Source: Nitrososphaeraceae archaeon (GTDB taxonomy: Archaea > Thermoproteota > Nitrososphaeria > Nitrososphaerales > Nitrososphaeraceae). Taken from it: 24,848 bases of DNA. The translations under genes were made by a program, and so were the position numbers. The first letter of the stretch is position 1, and each line of letters begins with the position of its first letter. The notes beneath the pieces were generated by a model. It saw only the letters and a list, made by a program, of their open reading frames with translations. It was not told the origin of the DNA and did no database searches. The stretch is from assembly GCA_025922715.1 (NCBI GenBank), contig JAICHH010000007.1, positions 1 to 24,848 on the forward strand. The letters run 5' to 3'. Of this stretch, positions 1 through 7,295 are shown in pieces.

Positions 1-2
1 CA

Positions 3-278
3 AAAAATAATTCTCTAGGCATTTATGATCTGATATTTAATGGTGGTGAAGAATACGAAATACTAGCTACGATCAATCCCTCGAATTTGCAAAAAGTAAA
101 TTTTCTTGCAAAGAAATTTCATTTACCAATATTTGTAATAGGAAAAGCAATGATTGGAAGTGGTAATGTTTTTGTTAAATATGATAATAAACTTGAATTG
201 TTTCATGAAAGAAAAAAAATTGAAAAACGTAAAGATTATTTTCTATTAGAAAATAAAGGATTTTTACATTTTTCTTAA
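3..278 (+). CDS. thiL: thiamine-monophosphate kinase-like protein, C-terminal part (partial)
   Basis: This is the 3' end of a gene that starts before the window; the frame is open from base 3 to the TAA at 276-278. The visible residues include FNGGEEYEILATI, which matches the GGEDYELL motif of ThiL in the PurM/ThiL fold, followed by a short beta-rich tail. ThiL phosphorylates thiamine monophosphate to thiamine diphosphate with ATP. The ATP-binding N-terminal half is outside the window, so another PurM-fold enzyme (AIR synthase, HypE or SelD type) is not excluded, although the motif fits ThiL best. uS11 follows about 46 nt downstream on the same strand. Confidence 0.7.
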   Translation, partial: KNNSLGIYDLIFNGGEEYEILATINPSNLQKVNFLAKKFHLPIFVIGKAMIGSGNVFVKYDNKLELFHERKKIEKRKDYFLLENKGFLHFS

Positions 279-324
279 TATATTAACAAAGTTTTAATAT
301 CCAAATTAAGTGAATTATAAGATT

Positions 325-732
325 ATGTCTGAAACTGAAGATATTACTCAGTATAAATGGGGAGTAGCTCATATTTTTAGCAGTTATAATAATACTTTAG
401 TTCATATTACCGATATTAGTGGTGCTGAAACAATATCGTTTAGTTCTGGAGGTAGACATGTAACTGCTGATAGATACGAATCATCACCTTATGCAGCAAT
501 GAAATCTGCCGTATCTGCAGCAGATACAGCAAAATCCAAAGGAATAAATGCGCTTCATATTAGAGTGCGCGCAGTTGGCGGAGTAGGACCTAGAATACCC
601 GGTCCAGGAGCTCAAGCTGCAATAAGAGCATTAGCTAGAGCAGGTTTTAGGATCGGAAGAATCGATGATGTTACTCCAGTTCCTCACGATACAACCAGAA
701 AGCCTGGTGGCAGAAGAGGAAGAAGAGTGTAA
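325..732 (+). CDS. rps11: 30S ribosomal protein uS11
   Basis: Archaeal uS11, the platform protein of the small subunit that contacts the 690 loop of 16S rRNA and the mRNA exit region. The whole length is diagnostic: WGVAHIFSSYNNTLVHITD near the start, SGGRHVTADRYESSPYAAM, HIRVRAVGGVGPRIPGPG in the middle, and the basic tail TTRKPGGRRGRRV. The frame also allows a GTG at 310, but the ATG at 325 (MSETEDITQYKWG) gives the usual family N-terminus, so it is preferred. The gene stands apart from other ribosomal protein genes here, between a ThiL-like gene and a convergent PDCD5-rtcB pair. Confidence 0.97.
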   Translation: MSETEDITQYKWGVAHIFSSYNNTLVHITDISGAETISFSSGGRHVTADRYESSPYAAMKSAVSAADTAKSKGINALHIRVRAVGGVGPRIPGPGAQAAIRALARAGFRIGRIDDVTPVPHDTTRKPGGRRGRRV

Positions 733-741
733 CATTACAAT

Positions 742-758
742 ACTTTTTAATTTTTCTT
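742..758 (+). terminator. T-rich termination region after uS11
   Basis: Ten bases after the uS11 stop there are two close T runs (744-748 and 751-755, then TT after one C). Archaeal RNA polymerase terminates at such oligo-T tracts. No hairpin is seen. Confidence 0.45.
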
Positions 759-874
759 AAGTAGAATATATAATCAAGCTTAAAATTATGAAAAGTAATA
801 TTGAGAGATATAGGTACAATAATAATTCACCGATATTACTATATCATTTTTTAATAATGGTATAAAAATAAATT

Positions 875-881
875 AAAAAAA
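875..881 (-). terminator. oligo-T terminator downstream of the PDCD5-like gene
   Basis: An A7 run on the plus strand reads as T7 on the minus strand, about 45 nt past the end of the PDCD5-like gene. It fits an archaeal termination tract for the rtcB-PDCD5 transcript, but AT-rich background makes such runs common. Confidence 0.35.
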
Positions 882-923
882 TAAGTATTTGATGAAATAC
901 CTTTATATTTATATTTATTGACA

Positions 924-1340
924 TTATCTTTTATTTTCTTCATCTTCAATCTCTTTATTCTGCTTAAGTTTCTCTGCAAATGACATATATTTTCCATGTT
1001 CTTCAATTTTGATAGTAGTATTTATTTTAACATTCATTCCTATTGTTCGAAATAACGATAGCAATTCTCCTCCCGAAATTTTTTGGTTTATTTCTCCACT
1101 ATTAATAAGTTCTACTATTCTATTTATTATTGCTCTAGTTTCTGATGGAAATTGAGATTCTGCTAAATTCAATACTTCATCTCCTCGGTCATACAAGTAT
1201 GATAGTAAGATCTCTCTTTGGGAAGGCTCACGTTTTTTAATATCTTTTTCTATATTTTCTTTTTTCTGTTTCATCATACGTTGCATTCTTTCGTGCATTT
1301 TCTTAGCTTTTAGAATTTCAATATCTGGATCTTCTTCCAT
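924..1340 (-). CDS. PDCD5/TFAR19-family DNA-binding protein
   Basis: A 138-residue, highly charged helical protein. It starts with an acidic and basic helix (EEDPDIEILKAKKMHERMQ, K/E-rich to about residue 38), then REILLSYLYDRGDEVLNLAE, then a three-helix core with RAIINRIVELINSGEINQKISGGELLSLF. This order matches the archaeal PDCD5 (TFAR19) family of small double-stranded DNA-binding proteins, in which ...LIQLAQSGRI..KITEEQLKKLL is typical. The tail after about residue 112 (KIEEHGKYMSFAEKLKQNKEIEDEENKR) is longer than in the shortest archaeal members. The ATG directly abuts the rtcB stop codon with no spacer, so the two are almost surely co-transcribed and probably translationally coupled. 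Assigned by motif pattern, without a search. Confidence 0.65.
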   Translation of the reverse strand: MEEDPDIEILKAKKMHERMQRMMKQKKENIEKDIKKREPSQREILLSYLYDRGDEVLNLAESQFPSETRAIINRIVELINSGEINQKISGGELLSLFRTIGMNVKINTTIKIEEHGKYMSFAEKLKQNKEIEDEENKR

Positions 1341-2813
1341 TTAACCTTTAATCACTCCTATTGGAACTAACTTTGCTACTTTAGTTGCAATCCCCAATTT
1401 ATCTGACACGTTCACTACTGAGTCTACATCTTTATAAGCTAAAGGTGTTTCCTCTACTATTCCATTTTTTGTTAATGCTTTTATATAGATTCCTTTTGAA
1501 TCAAGTTCAGCTTTTACTTTTTCAATGGTATAACTTCTTTTAGCAGCACCTCTTGACATAGTTCTTCCAGCTCCATGTGCAGTTGATCCAAAACTTAAAT
1601 CAAGAGATTTTTTATTTCCTACTAATATCCAACTTGCTGTTCCCATCGACCCTGGTATAAAGACAGGTTGACCTATTTGTCGATATTTCTCTGGGACCTG
1701 TTCCATACCTGCCGGAAAAGCTCTGGTAGCACCTTTTCTATGAATTACTAAGTCTCTCATTCCTTCTCCATCAACCTTATGACGTTCTACTTTGGCTATA
1801 TTATGTGCTACATCATAAACCAATTTCATATCTAATCCTGTTTCTGAACTCGAAAATATTTTTTCGAATGTTTTTCTAATAAAATGGGTAATTATTTGCC
1901 TATTTGACCATGCAAAATTCAAAGCTGAATACATCGCTTTTCTATAATTTTCTCCTTCAATTGAATTATTTGGAACACATGCTAGTTCTCTATCAATTAA
2001 TTCAATATTATATTTTTTCAAAGATTTTTCGGAATAACGTAAATAATCACTACACACCTGATGACCAAATCCTCTTGATCCGCAATGTATTAGTACTGTT
2101 ATTTGACCTTTTTCTACTCCCATCACCTTTGCTGCATTTTCATCAAAAATTTCTTGGATTTGTTGAATTTCCAGAAAATGATTTCCTGAGCCTAAGCTCC
2201 CTAACTGAGGCGCTCCTCTTTTTCTGGCAGTATCAGAAACACTTTCTGGATTAGCTCCTATCATTCTACCTTTCTCTTCGCATACTTCAGAATCTTGTTT
2301 ATACCCATAACCATGTTCAATAGCCCAGTCAACTCCTTCGATCAATAATTCATCTAATTCTGATTTAGTGAGTTTAATAGCTCCTTCGCTACCTACCCCT
2401 GATGGTATTGAGTTAAATAATTCATTTACTAAATCTTTTAGATGAGGTTTAACTTGATTTACGTTAAGATTGGATCTAAGTAGTCTTACTCCACAGTTAA
2501 TATCATATCCTACACCTCCCGGACTAATAACTCCCTCTTCCATGTCAGTAGCTGCTACTCCTCCAACCGGAAAACCATATCCTTCATGACCATCTGGCAA
2601 TACAACTACATGTTTTCTCACACCCGGGAGTGTTGAAACATTGACAGCTTGATCTAATGTTCTATCTTCACTCATTTTTAAAATTAAGCTATCATCTGCA
2701 TAAATCGTAACTGGTACATTCATTTTTTTAGAATCATCAACATTAATTTTAAACTCAAATTCGTTTACTTTCTCAATAACATGATTTCCACGCTTGGTTA
2801 TTATTTTATTCAT
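1341..2813 (-). CDS. rtcB: tRNA-splicing ligase RtcB
   Basis: RtcB joins a 2',3'-cyclic phosphate (or 3'-phosphate) RNA end to a 5'-OH end using GTP and Mn2+; in archaea it is the ligase that seals tRNA exons after intron removal. The 490-residue length is normal, with no intein. Visible metal and catalytic residues are D104 and C107 (GGVGYDINCGVR), H212 (LGSLGSGNHFLE), H243 (IHCGSRGFGH), H337 (YDVAHNIAKVE), and the nucleophilic His 413 in STAHGAGRTMSR. Further family blocks are LPDGHEGYGFPVGGVA and HRKGATRAFPAG. It is first in a two-gene unit with the PDCD5-like gene. Its likely substrates include the intron-containing tRNA-Trp and tRNA-Asp of this same window. Confidence 0.97.
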   Translation of the reverse strand: MNKIITKRGNHVIEKVNEFEFKINVDDSKKMNVPVTIYADDSLILKMSEDRTLDQAVNVSTLPGVRKHVVVLPDGHEGYGFPVGGVAATDMEEGVISPGGVGYDINCGVRLLRSNLNVNQVKPHLKDLVNELFNSIPSGVGSEGAIKLTKSELDELLIEGVDWAIEHGYGYKQDSEVCEEKGRMIGANPESVSDTARKRGAPQLGSLGSGNHFLEIQQIQEIFDENAAKVMGVEKGQITVLIHCGSRGFGHQVCSDYLRYSEKSLKKYNIELIDRELACVPNNSIEGENYRKAMYSALNFAWSNRQIITHFIRKTFEKIFSSSETGLDMKLVYDVAHNIAKVERHKVDGEGMRDLVIHRKGATRAFPAGMEQVPEKYRQIGQPVFIPGSMGTASWILVGNKKSLDLSFGSTAHGAGRTMSRGAAKRSYTIEKVKAELDSKGIYIKALTKNGIVEETPLAYKDVDSVVNVSDKLGIATKVAKLVPIGVIKG

Positions 2814-2834
2814 TGTATTTGGTTATTTTTATTA

Positions 2835-2844
2835 TTATTATAAG
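2835..2844 (-). promoter_or_regulatory. TATA-like box of the rtcB promoter
   Basis: On the minus strand the box reads CTTATAATAA, centred about 27 nt before the rtcB ATG. That is the usual TATA-to-start distance, so the mRNA is probably leaderless. No Shine-Dalgarno sequence is seen. Confidence 0.5.
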
Positions 2845-2845
2845 C

Positions 2846-3300
2846 CTTGCTTGACTATTAAAGATTTTATTAAAGCTTAAATATATTATTCAAATCTTTT
2901 AATCAACGTTCTATATGCCCTAATACTATTGCTTCAGCCTTTTTTCTATTTCTTCATCGATTTCTATATATTAATTGATTATAATAACTACAAACATACA
3001 CATACTGTTTATTATTTCTGGTAATGTAGGTAAATTGAAACATTATTATCTTCAGTTAATGTTTGTAAATACAATAATTGTTTACGTATGAGTTAATTTT
3101 ATTATATTATATTATGTTTTCGAGCTTTTGACATATATCAATCTCTCAATTCAATTAAAATTCATTCTTTATTATATATGATTTGTAACTAGTCTCATTG
3201 TAATAAATTTGTTAAACTCTTGTCTTATAAAAAAGATCGGATTCATTTTCTCTAAAGAGACAGTACATATATTAAAATATTCCTTTCTAAATTTTTATTT
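2846..3300. other. gene-free AT-rich spacer between rtcB and the riboflavin operon
   Basis: The divergent spacer between rtcB and riboflavin synthase is 561 nt, long for this compact genome. I see no tRNA, no box C/D pair, no convincing short coding frame and no FMN-riboswitch-like conserved GC blocks. The operon-proximal end (3303-3348) holds the inverted repeat listed separately. Confidence 0.4.
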
Positions 3301-3302
3301 TT

Positions 3303-3348
3303 ATTAAGATAAATGTAATTAATAGTTGTGTATTTATATTATCTTAAT
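3303..3348. promoter_or_regulatory. 10-bp inverted repeat around the riboflavin operon promoter (possible operator)
   Basis: ATTAAGATAA at 3303-3312 and its exact reverse complement TTATCTTAAT at 3339-3348 are separated by 26 nt. The right arm overlaps the TATA-like stretch TATTTATATT (3331-3340), about 40 nt before the riboflavin synthase ATG. A dimeric regulator bound there could block TBP. AT-rich DNA gives some such repeats by chance. Confidence 0.3.
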
Positions 3349-3374
3349 TAACAATAAATAAATGAAATTCTAGA

Positions 3375-4001
3375 ATGTTTACTGGTATAATAGAATCTCT
3401 TTGTGAAATAAAATCTATAAACGAGATAAAAAAAGGTAATTCGACGAAGTATCCTGCTGAAATTAAATTTTCTGTAGATATTGGGAATTTAAGTAAGGGT
3501 TTAAAGATTGGTCAAAGTATAGCGGTAAATGGAGTTTGTTTAACAATAACCAAATTAAATAATAATATTGCCGAATTTTCAGTAATTGGAGAAACAGTAA
3601 GAAAAACGTGTCTAGATTCAATAAAGAAAGGCGATAGGGTTAATATTGAAAGAAGTATGAGAGCTTCTGATAGGTTTGATGGTCATTTTGTTCAAGGCCA
3701 TGTAGATTGTACAGGAATTATCTATGACAAAATTGTTTTTCCCACAGAAACAAAACTTATTATCAAAATCTCTGAAGACCTAAACGAATCTTTCCAATAT
3801 ATAGTACGAAAAGGTTCAATTACAATTGATGGAATCAGCTTAACCGTTGTAGATATTGACAATAACAACTTATTATCCATATCTTTGATTCCTCATACAT
3901 TAAAAAAAACTACTTTAGGAATAAAATCAATTGGAGATAAAGTTAATATTGAATTTGATATTCTTGGTAAATATATTTCAAAACTTTTACCAAAAAATTA
4001 G
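3375..4001 (+). CDS. ribE: riboflavin synthase, bacterial-type two-domain alpha subunit
   Basis: Catalyses dismutation of two 6,7-dimethyl-8-ribityllumazine molecules to riboflavin and 5-amino-6-ribitylaminouracil. The 208 residues show the tandem lumazine-binding repeats of the bacterial/eukaryotic enzyme: MFTGIIE at the start, GQSIAVNGVCLTI and MRASDRFDGHFVQGHVD in repeat 1, KGSITIDGISLTVV and LIPHTLKKTTL in repeat 2. Methanogens instead use an unrelated lumazine-synthase-like riboflavin synthase, so this operon combines a bacterial-type last enzyme with archaeal-type first enzymes. The ATG is at the exact family N-terminus. It is the first gene of the six-gene riboflavin operon; the next gene starts 55 nt after its stop. 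Confidence 0.95.
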   Translation: MFTGIIESLCEIKSINEIKKGNSTKYPAEIKFSVDIGNLSKGLKIGQSIAVNGVCLTITKLNNNIAEFSVIGETVRKTCLDSIKKGDRVNIERSMRASDRFDGHFVQGHVDCTGIIYDKIVFPTETKLIIKISEDLNESFQYIVRKGSITIDGISLTVVDIDNNNLLSISLIPHTLKKTTLGIKSIGDKVNIEFDILGKYISKLLPKN

Positions 4002-4056
4002 TAATAACAAATTTTGTAGTAAAATATATAATAACTGCTGTTTTTATAATTTATGT

Positions 4057-4737
4057 TTGTCAACTGTAAAAGACGCAATAATGGCACTCAGTCAAGGAAA
4101 ATTTGTTCTTATTCATGATGATGACAGTAGAGAAAATGAAACTGATATGATAATAGCTGCAGAAAATATAACACCATATCATATAGCAACTATAAGAAAT
4201 GACGCAGGAGGCCTATTGTGCCTAGCTATAGATGGTTATATTTCTACAAAATTGGGATTATCGTACATACATGATATTTTAAACTGTGTTTCTAATGATC
4301 ATCCTTTATTTACCACTATGACAAATGGTCGTTCTCCATATGGAGACAAACCTTCATTCTCAATTTCTGTTAATCATAGAGATACTTACACTGGAATTAC
4401 TGATTATGATCGTGCATTAACAATTTCCAAACTTGCATCAGTTTGCAAAAATATTGATAATGGTGGAGTATCAGAATTTATCAAGAGTTTTAGAACTCCA
4501 GGTCATGTTTCACTATTGATCGCTGCAAAAGGTCTATTAAAAGAACGATTTGGTCATACAGAACTTGCTGTTTATTTGGCAAAGATTGCAGGTCTAACCC
4601 CAGCTGTTGCAATATGTGAAATGCTTGATTCTCATACTTTTAGATCTCTTTCTATTGATGAAGCATATAAATATGCAAAATTAAAAGATATTCCTTTATT
4701 AGAAGCTGATCAATTAAAGACATATTCGGTGATTTAA
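4057..4737 (+). CDS. ribB: 3,4-dihydroxy-2-butanone 4-phosphate synthase
   Basis: Converts ribulose 5-phosphate to 3,4-dihydroxy-2-butanone 4-phosphate and formate, the four-carbon donor for lumazine synthase. The acidic metal-binding loop HDDDSRENETDMIIAAE is intact, as are the middle block SVNHRDTYTGITDYDRA and the end block FRTPGHVSLLIA with GHTELAVYLAKIAGL. The frame is open far upstream into ribE, but family alignment supports a start near TTG 4057 (MSTVKDAIMALSQGKFV); ATG 4081 is the alternative. From 4057 the protein has 226 residues, a normal length for a stand-alone enzyme. There is no fused GTP cyclohydrolase II domain, in line with the separate ArfA gene downstream. The stop lies 7 nt before ribH. 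Confidence 0.93.
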   Translation: MSTVKDAIMALSQGKFVLIHDDDSRENETDMIIAAENITPYHIATIRNDAGGLLCLAIDGYISTKLGLSYIHDILNCVSNDHPLFTTMTNGRSPYGDKPSFSISVNHRDTYTGITDYDRALTISKLASVCKNIDNGGVSEFIKSFRTPGHVSLLIAAKGLLKERFGHTELAVYLAKIAGLTPAVAICEMLDSHTFRSLSIDEAYKYAKLKDIPLLEADQLKTYSVI

Positions 4738-4744
4738 ATTTCAA

Positions 4745-5209
4745 TTGGTCAAAGTTAACTTAGCAATAGTTGTTTCTGAATTTAATCATGAAATTACTGA
4801 TGTTATGTTAGAAGAAGCAAGAGTTCATGCATCAAAGTTAAACTCTAATGTTAGTCATATTTGTTACGTTCCGGGAACGTTTGATATGCCTCTAATAATA
4901 AGTCATTTATTACAAAATAATACTATTGATGCTGTAATTACTTTAGGAGCAGTTATAAAAGGTGATACAAATCACGATATAATAATTGCTGAAACTACAG
5001 CAAGGTTGATATCGGATTTATCATTACAATATAAAAAACCAATTGCACTAGGTATATCAGGACCCAACATGACTATTGAACAAGCATGGGAAAGAGCAAA
5101 AATAGTTCCCATACGTGCAGTAAATGCAGCTGTAAATATGGTAACTAGAATAAAAAAATTAAATGAAAGTCAATATAGTCAAAATAAAACTACTATTATT
5201 ATAAAATGA
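4745..5209 (+). CDS. ribH: 6,7-dimethyl-8-ribityllumazine synthase
   Basis: Condenses 5-amino-6-ribitylaminouracil with dihydroxybutanone phosphate to give lumazine. The 154 residues show the family order: LAIVVSEFNHEITDVMLEEA near the start, CYVPGTFDMPLIISHLL, then DAVITLGAVIKGDTNHDIII with the catalytic His of the GAVIKGxTxH motif (about residue 79), and PIALGISGPNMTIEQAWERA. The residue after the His is Asp rather than the more common Phe/Tyr of bacterial enzymes, as in several archaeal homologues. Translation starts at TTG 4745, 7 nt after ribB. The stop TGA overlaps the arfA ATG (ATGA). Confidence 0.94.
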   Translation: MVKVNLAIVVSEFNHEITDVMLEEARVHASKLNSNVSHICYVPGTFDMPLIISHLLQNNTIDAVITLGAVIKGDTNHDIIIAETTARLISDLSLQYKKPIALGISGPNMTIEQAWERAKIVPIRAVNAAVNMVTRIKKLNESQYSQNKTTIIIK

Positions 5210-5979
5210 ATATCCAGCTAACAATAATCAAAATAGAAGGTTATGGACCATGGACATTGGTCTTGGGTAGTGACAGAGAAGCAAAATTACAAATGCTTCA
5301 AGCTCAGATTTATCATGATTTGCAATATCTATTTTCCAAATATAATTGTCTTGTATTCTTCAATAGATTTGATGAATATTTTGTAATTACAAATACATTA
5401 TCATTAGAAGATCATCTCTCAGTTAGAAAAGAGATTTCTATTAAACATCCTAACTTGTGTATATCTTTTACAATAGGAATTGGAAAGACCCCATTAGATG
5501 CAAATATCCAAGCCTATCAGGTAAGAAAAAATGAAAAATTTCTTGTTAAAAAATTTCAAATTTATGGTGAAATAAACAATCTTTCAGGATTTTCCTCTTT
5601 AAATGACAAAAAAGTAAAAATACTTCATATTGATATAAATGATTCATCAGGTTTTGAAAACCATTTATCTCCTTATGAAACTACTGTTAAGGTAATGAAA
5701 TCTTATGTTCTTCTTATGGATAAATTTCTCAAGAAAAATTCATTAACTTTTTTTCTAGGAGGAGATAACTTTATGGTAATTGCTGCTGATCTATTAGAAA
5801 AAGATGAAATTTCTAACTTATTAAATAGTATTTCTTATGAATTGGATATTAAATTTAATTGTGGCATAGGATTTGGAAGAACCTCTAGAGACTCAGCCAA
5901 AAATGCCACAGAGGCTCTTGATTTCATTAGAAAATTGCGTAAAAAAGGACAAATTATTCCTATCTATGAGATCAAATGA
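5206..5979 (+). CDS. arfA: GTP cyclohydrolase III (ArfA)
   Basis: First committed step of archaeal riboflavin (and F420 chromophore) synthesis: GTP is opened to the 5-formylamino-6-ribosylamino-pyrimidinone phosphate, leaving the formyl group on the product, unlike bacterial RibA. The 257-residue protein has two ferredoxin-like cyclase-type halves. The N-terminal half shows IKIEGYGPWTLVLGSDRE and FFNRFDEYFVITN, then SFTIGIGKTPLDAN; the C-terminal half shows LHIDINDSSGF, FFLGGDNFMVIA, and NCGIGFGRTSRDSAKNATEALDFIR. These match the MJ0145-type enzyme. It overlaps ribH and the next gene by 4 nt each, so the three are translationally coupled. Because its product keeps a formyl group, a deformylase is needed next. 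Confidence 0.92.
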   Translation: MNIQLTIIKIEGYGPWTLVLGSDREAKLQMLQAQIYHDLQYLFSKYNCLVFFNRFDEYFVITNTLSLEDHLSVRKEISIKHPNLCISFTIGIGKTPLDANIQAYQVRKNEKFLVKKFQIYGEINNLSGFSSLNDKKVKILHIDINDSSGFENHLSPYETTVKVMKSYVLLMDKFLKKNSLTFFLGGDNFMVIAADLLEKDEISNLLNSISYELDIKFNCGIGFGRTSRDSAKNATEALDFIRKLRKKGQIIPIYEIK

Positions 5980-7295
5980 CTACTCTTATTATTAGAAATA
6001 TTAGTCTATTATATGGAAAAGACTTAGTTTACATAAATAAAGGATTTATATGCATTAATAAAAATGGAATAATAATAGAAGCTGGAAGCGAAGACACATA
6101 TTTTGATAAGTACAAATTTACTGATACAAAACTTTATGATGGAACAGGATTTCTTGTTATACCTGGCTTTATAAATTCTCATACTCATATAGCAGATTCA
6201 ATAGGAAAGGATATATCATTTAGTTCTACTTTTGATGAAATGATTCATCCTGTTTATGGAATTAAAAAGAAAATATTGAATAAAAGTATCAAAGAACATC
6301 TAAAATACTTTATACGAACTTCTGCTATTTCAATGATGATAAAAGGTACAATATCTTTTGTAGATTTTCGTGAAGGCGGTCCAGAAGGAATTGAATTATT
6401 AAAAGATTCTATACGGGATCTACCTATAAAATCAGTAATTTTAGGTAGAGTAGAACAATATTTTGATTTAAAAAAAATATTGGAAATTAAAAAACAACAA
6501 ACTAAAGAAGAAAATATTGATGAGAAATTAGTAGATAAATTACAAAAACCATCTTTGGAATCTCTTTCAAGAGTATTAGAATTAAGTGATGGATTAGGAC
6601 TAAGTGGGGCAAATGAAAATACAGATGATGCTCTTAAACAATATATACATAAAGTTAAAGAATTCAATAAAAAGAATAATTATTTATATCATAGAAAAAA
6701 AATAATTGCTATTCATGCAGCTGAATCCAAAAGTACTATCAAATTCTCAAAATTACTTACAGGAAAAACAGAAGTCGAGAGGATTATTAATTTTCTTAAA
6801 CCAGATATTCTGATCCATATGACACATGCTACTTTGGAAGATCTCACTCTTGCCTTACATAATAACATAGGCATAGTATTATGTCCAAGATCTAACGGCA
6901 TTCTTGGAAATGGAATTCCTGATATTGTGACTATGGTAAAATTAGGATTTAAGATATCGATAGGTACTGATAATATAATGATTAATTCTCCCGATCTTTT
7001 ACAAGAACTAGATTATTTATGGAAAGTAATTAAATCACATTCATCTAAATATTCTAATTACATCGACCCAAAAGAATTATTAAAAATGATTACTGTTAAT
7101 CCTGGAGAAATATTTAATTTAAATTCTGGATCAATCGATATTGGAAAATATGCGGATATTTTATTTATTGATAAGTATCACATAGATTTACAACCAATTC
7201 ATAATATCTATTCTTCTATTATTCATAGACTTTCTTATGGGGCAATAAAAGCTATCATGATCAATGGCAGGTTTATAAATGAAATTCCCTTCTGA
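5976..7295 (+). CDS. COG0402-type amidohydrolase in the riboflavin operon (candidate pyrimidine deaminase or deformylase)
   Basis: A 439-residue metal-dependent hydrolase of the guanine/cytosine deaminase and chlorohydrolase group. All metal and signature residues of that group are visible: H69 and H71 (GFINSHTHIAD), H247 and E250 (IAIHAAESK), H281/H284 (HMTHATLEDL), the CPRSN block (303-307) and D332 (GTDNIMINSP). A beta-sandwich N-terminus (IIRNISLLYG) and the C-terminal IDIGKYADILFID are also typical. It overlaps arfA by 4 nt and arfC by 17 nt, so it is locked into the riboflavin operon. No ArfB-type (creatininase-family) deformylase or pyrimidine deaminase is present in the operon. The inference is that it acts on a riboflavin intermediate: either removal of the 2-amino group of the diaminopyrimidine, like guanine deaminase, or removal of the formyl group. 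General annotation would be SAH/MTA deaminase-like. The family is certain; the substrate is inferred. Confidence 0.85.
   Translation: MTTLIIRNISLLYGKDLVYINKGFICINKNGIIIEAGSEDTYFDKYKFTDTKLYDGTGFLVIPGFINSHTHIADSIGKDISFSSTFDEMIHPVYGIKKKILNKSIKEHLKYFIRTSAISMMIKGTISFVDFREGGPEGIELLKDSIRDLPIKSVILGRVEQYFDLKKILEIKKQQTKEENIDEKLVDKLQKPSLESLSRVLELSDGLGLSGANENTDDALKQYIHKVKEFNKKNNYLYHRKKIIAIHAAESKSTIKFSKLLTGKTEVERIINFLKPDILIHMTHATLEDLTLALHNNIGIVLCPRSNGILGNGIPDIVTMVKLGFKISIGTDNIMINSPDLLQELDYLWKVIKSHSSKYSNYIDPKELLKMITVNPGEIFNLNSGSIDIGKYADILFIDKYHIDLQPIHNIYSSIIHRLSYGAIKAIMINGRFINEIPF

Noticed and set aside
1904..2254. Plus-strand open frame of 116 codons
   Set aside because: It is antisense to rtcB, whose motifs are complete on the other strand; the translation has no domain features.
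2814..3374. FMN riboswitch or structured leader before riboflavin synthase
   Set aside because: No GC-containing conserved blocks or multi-stem junction can be seen; the region is low-complexity AT with only the inverted repeat near the promoter.
6254..6667. Minus-strand frame of 137 codons inside the amidohydrolase gene
   Set aside because: Antisense shadow of a well-supported gene; Ser/Phe/Ile-rich translation without motif.
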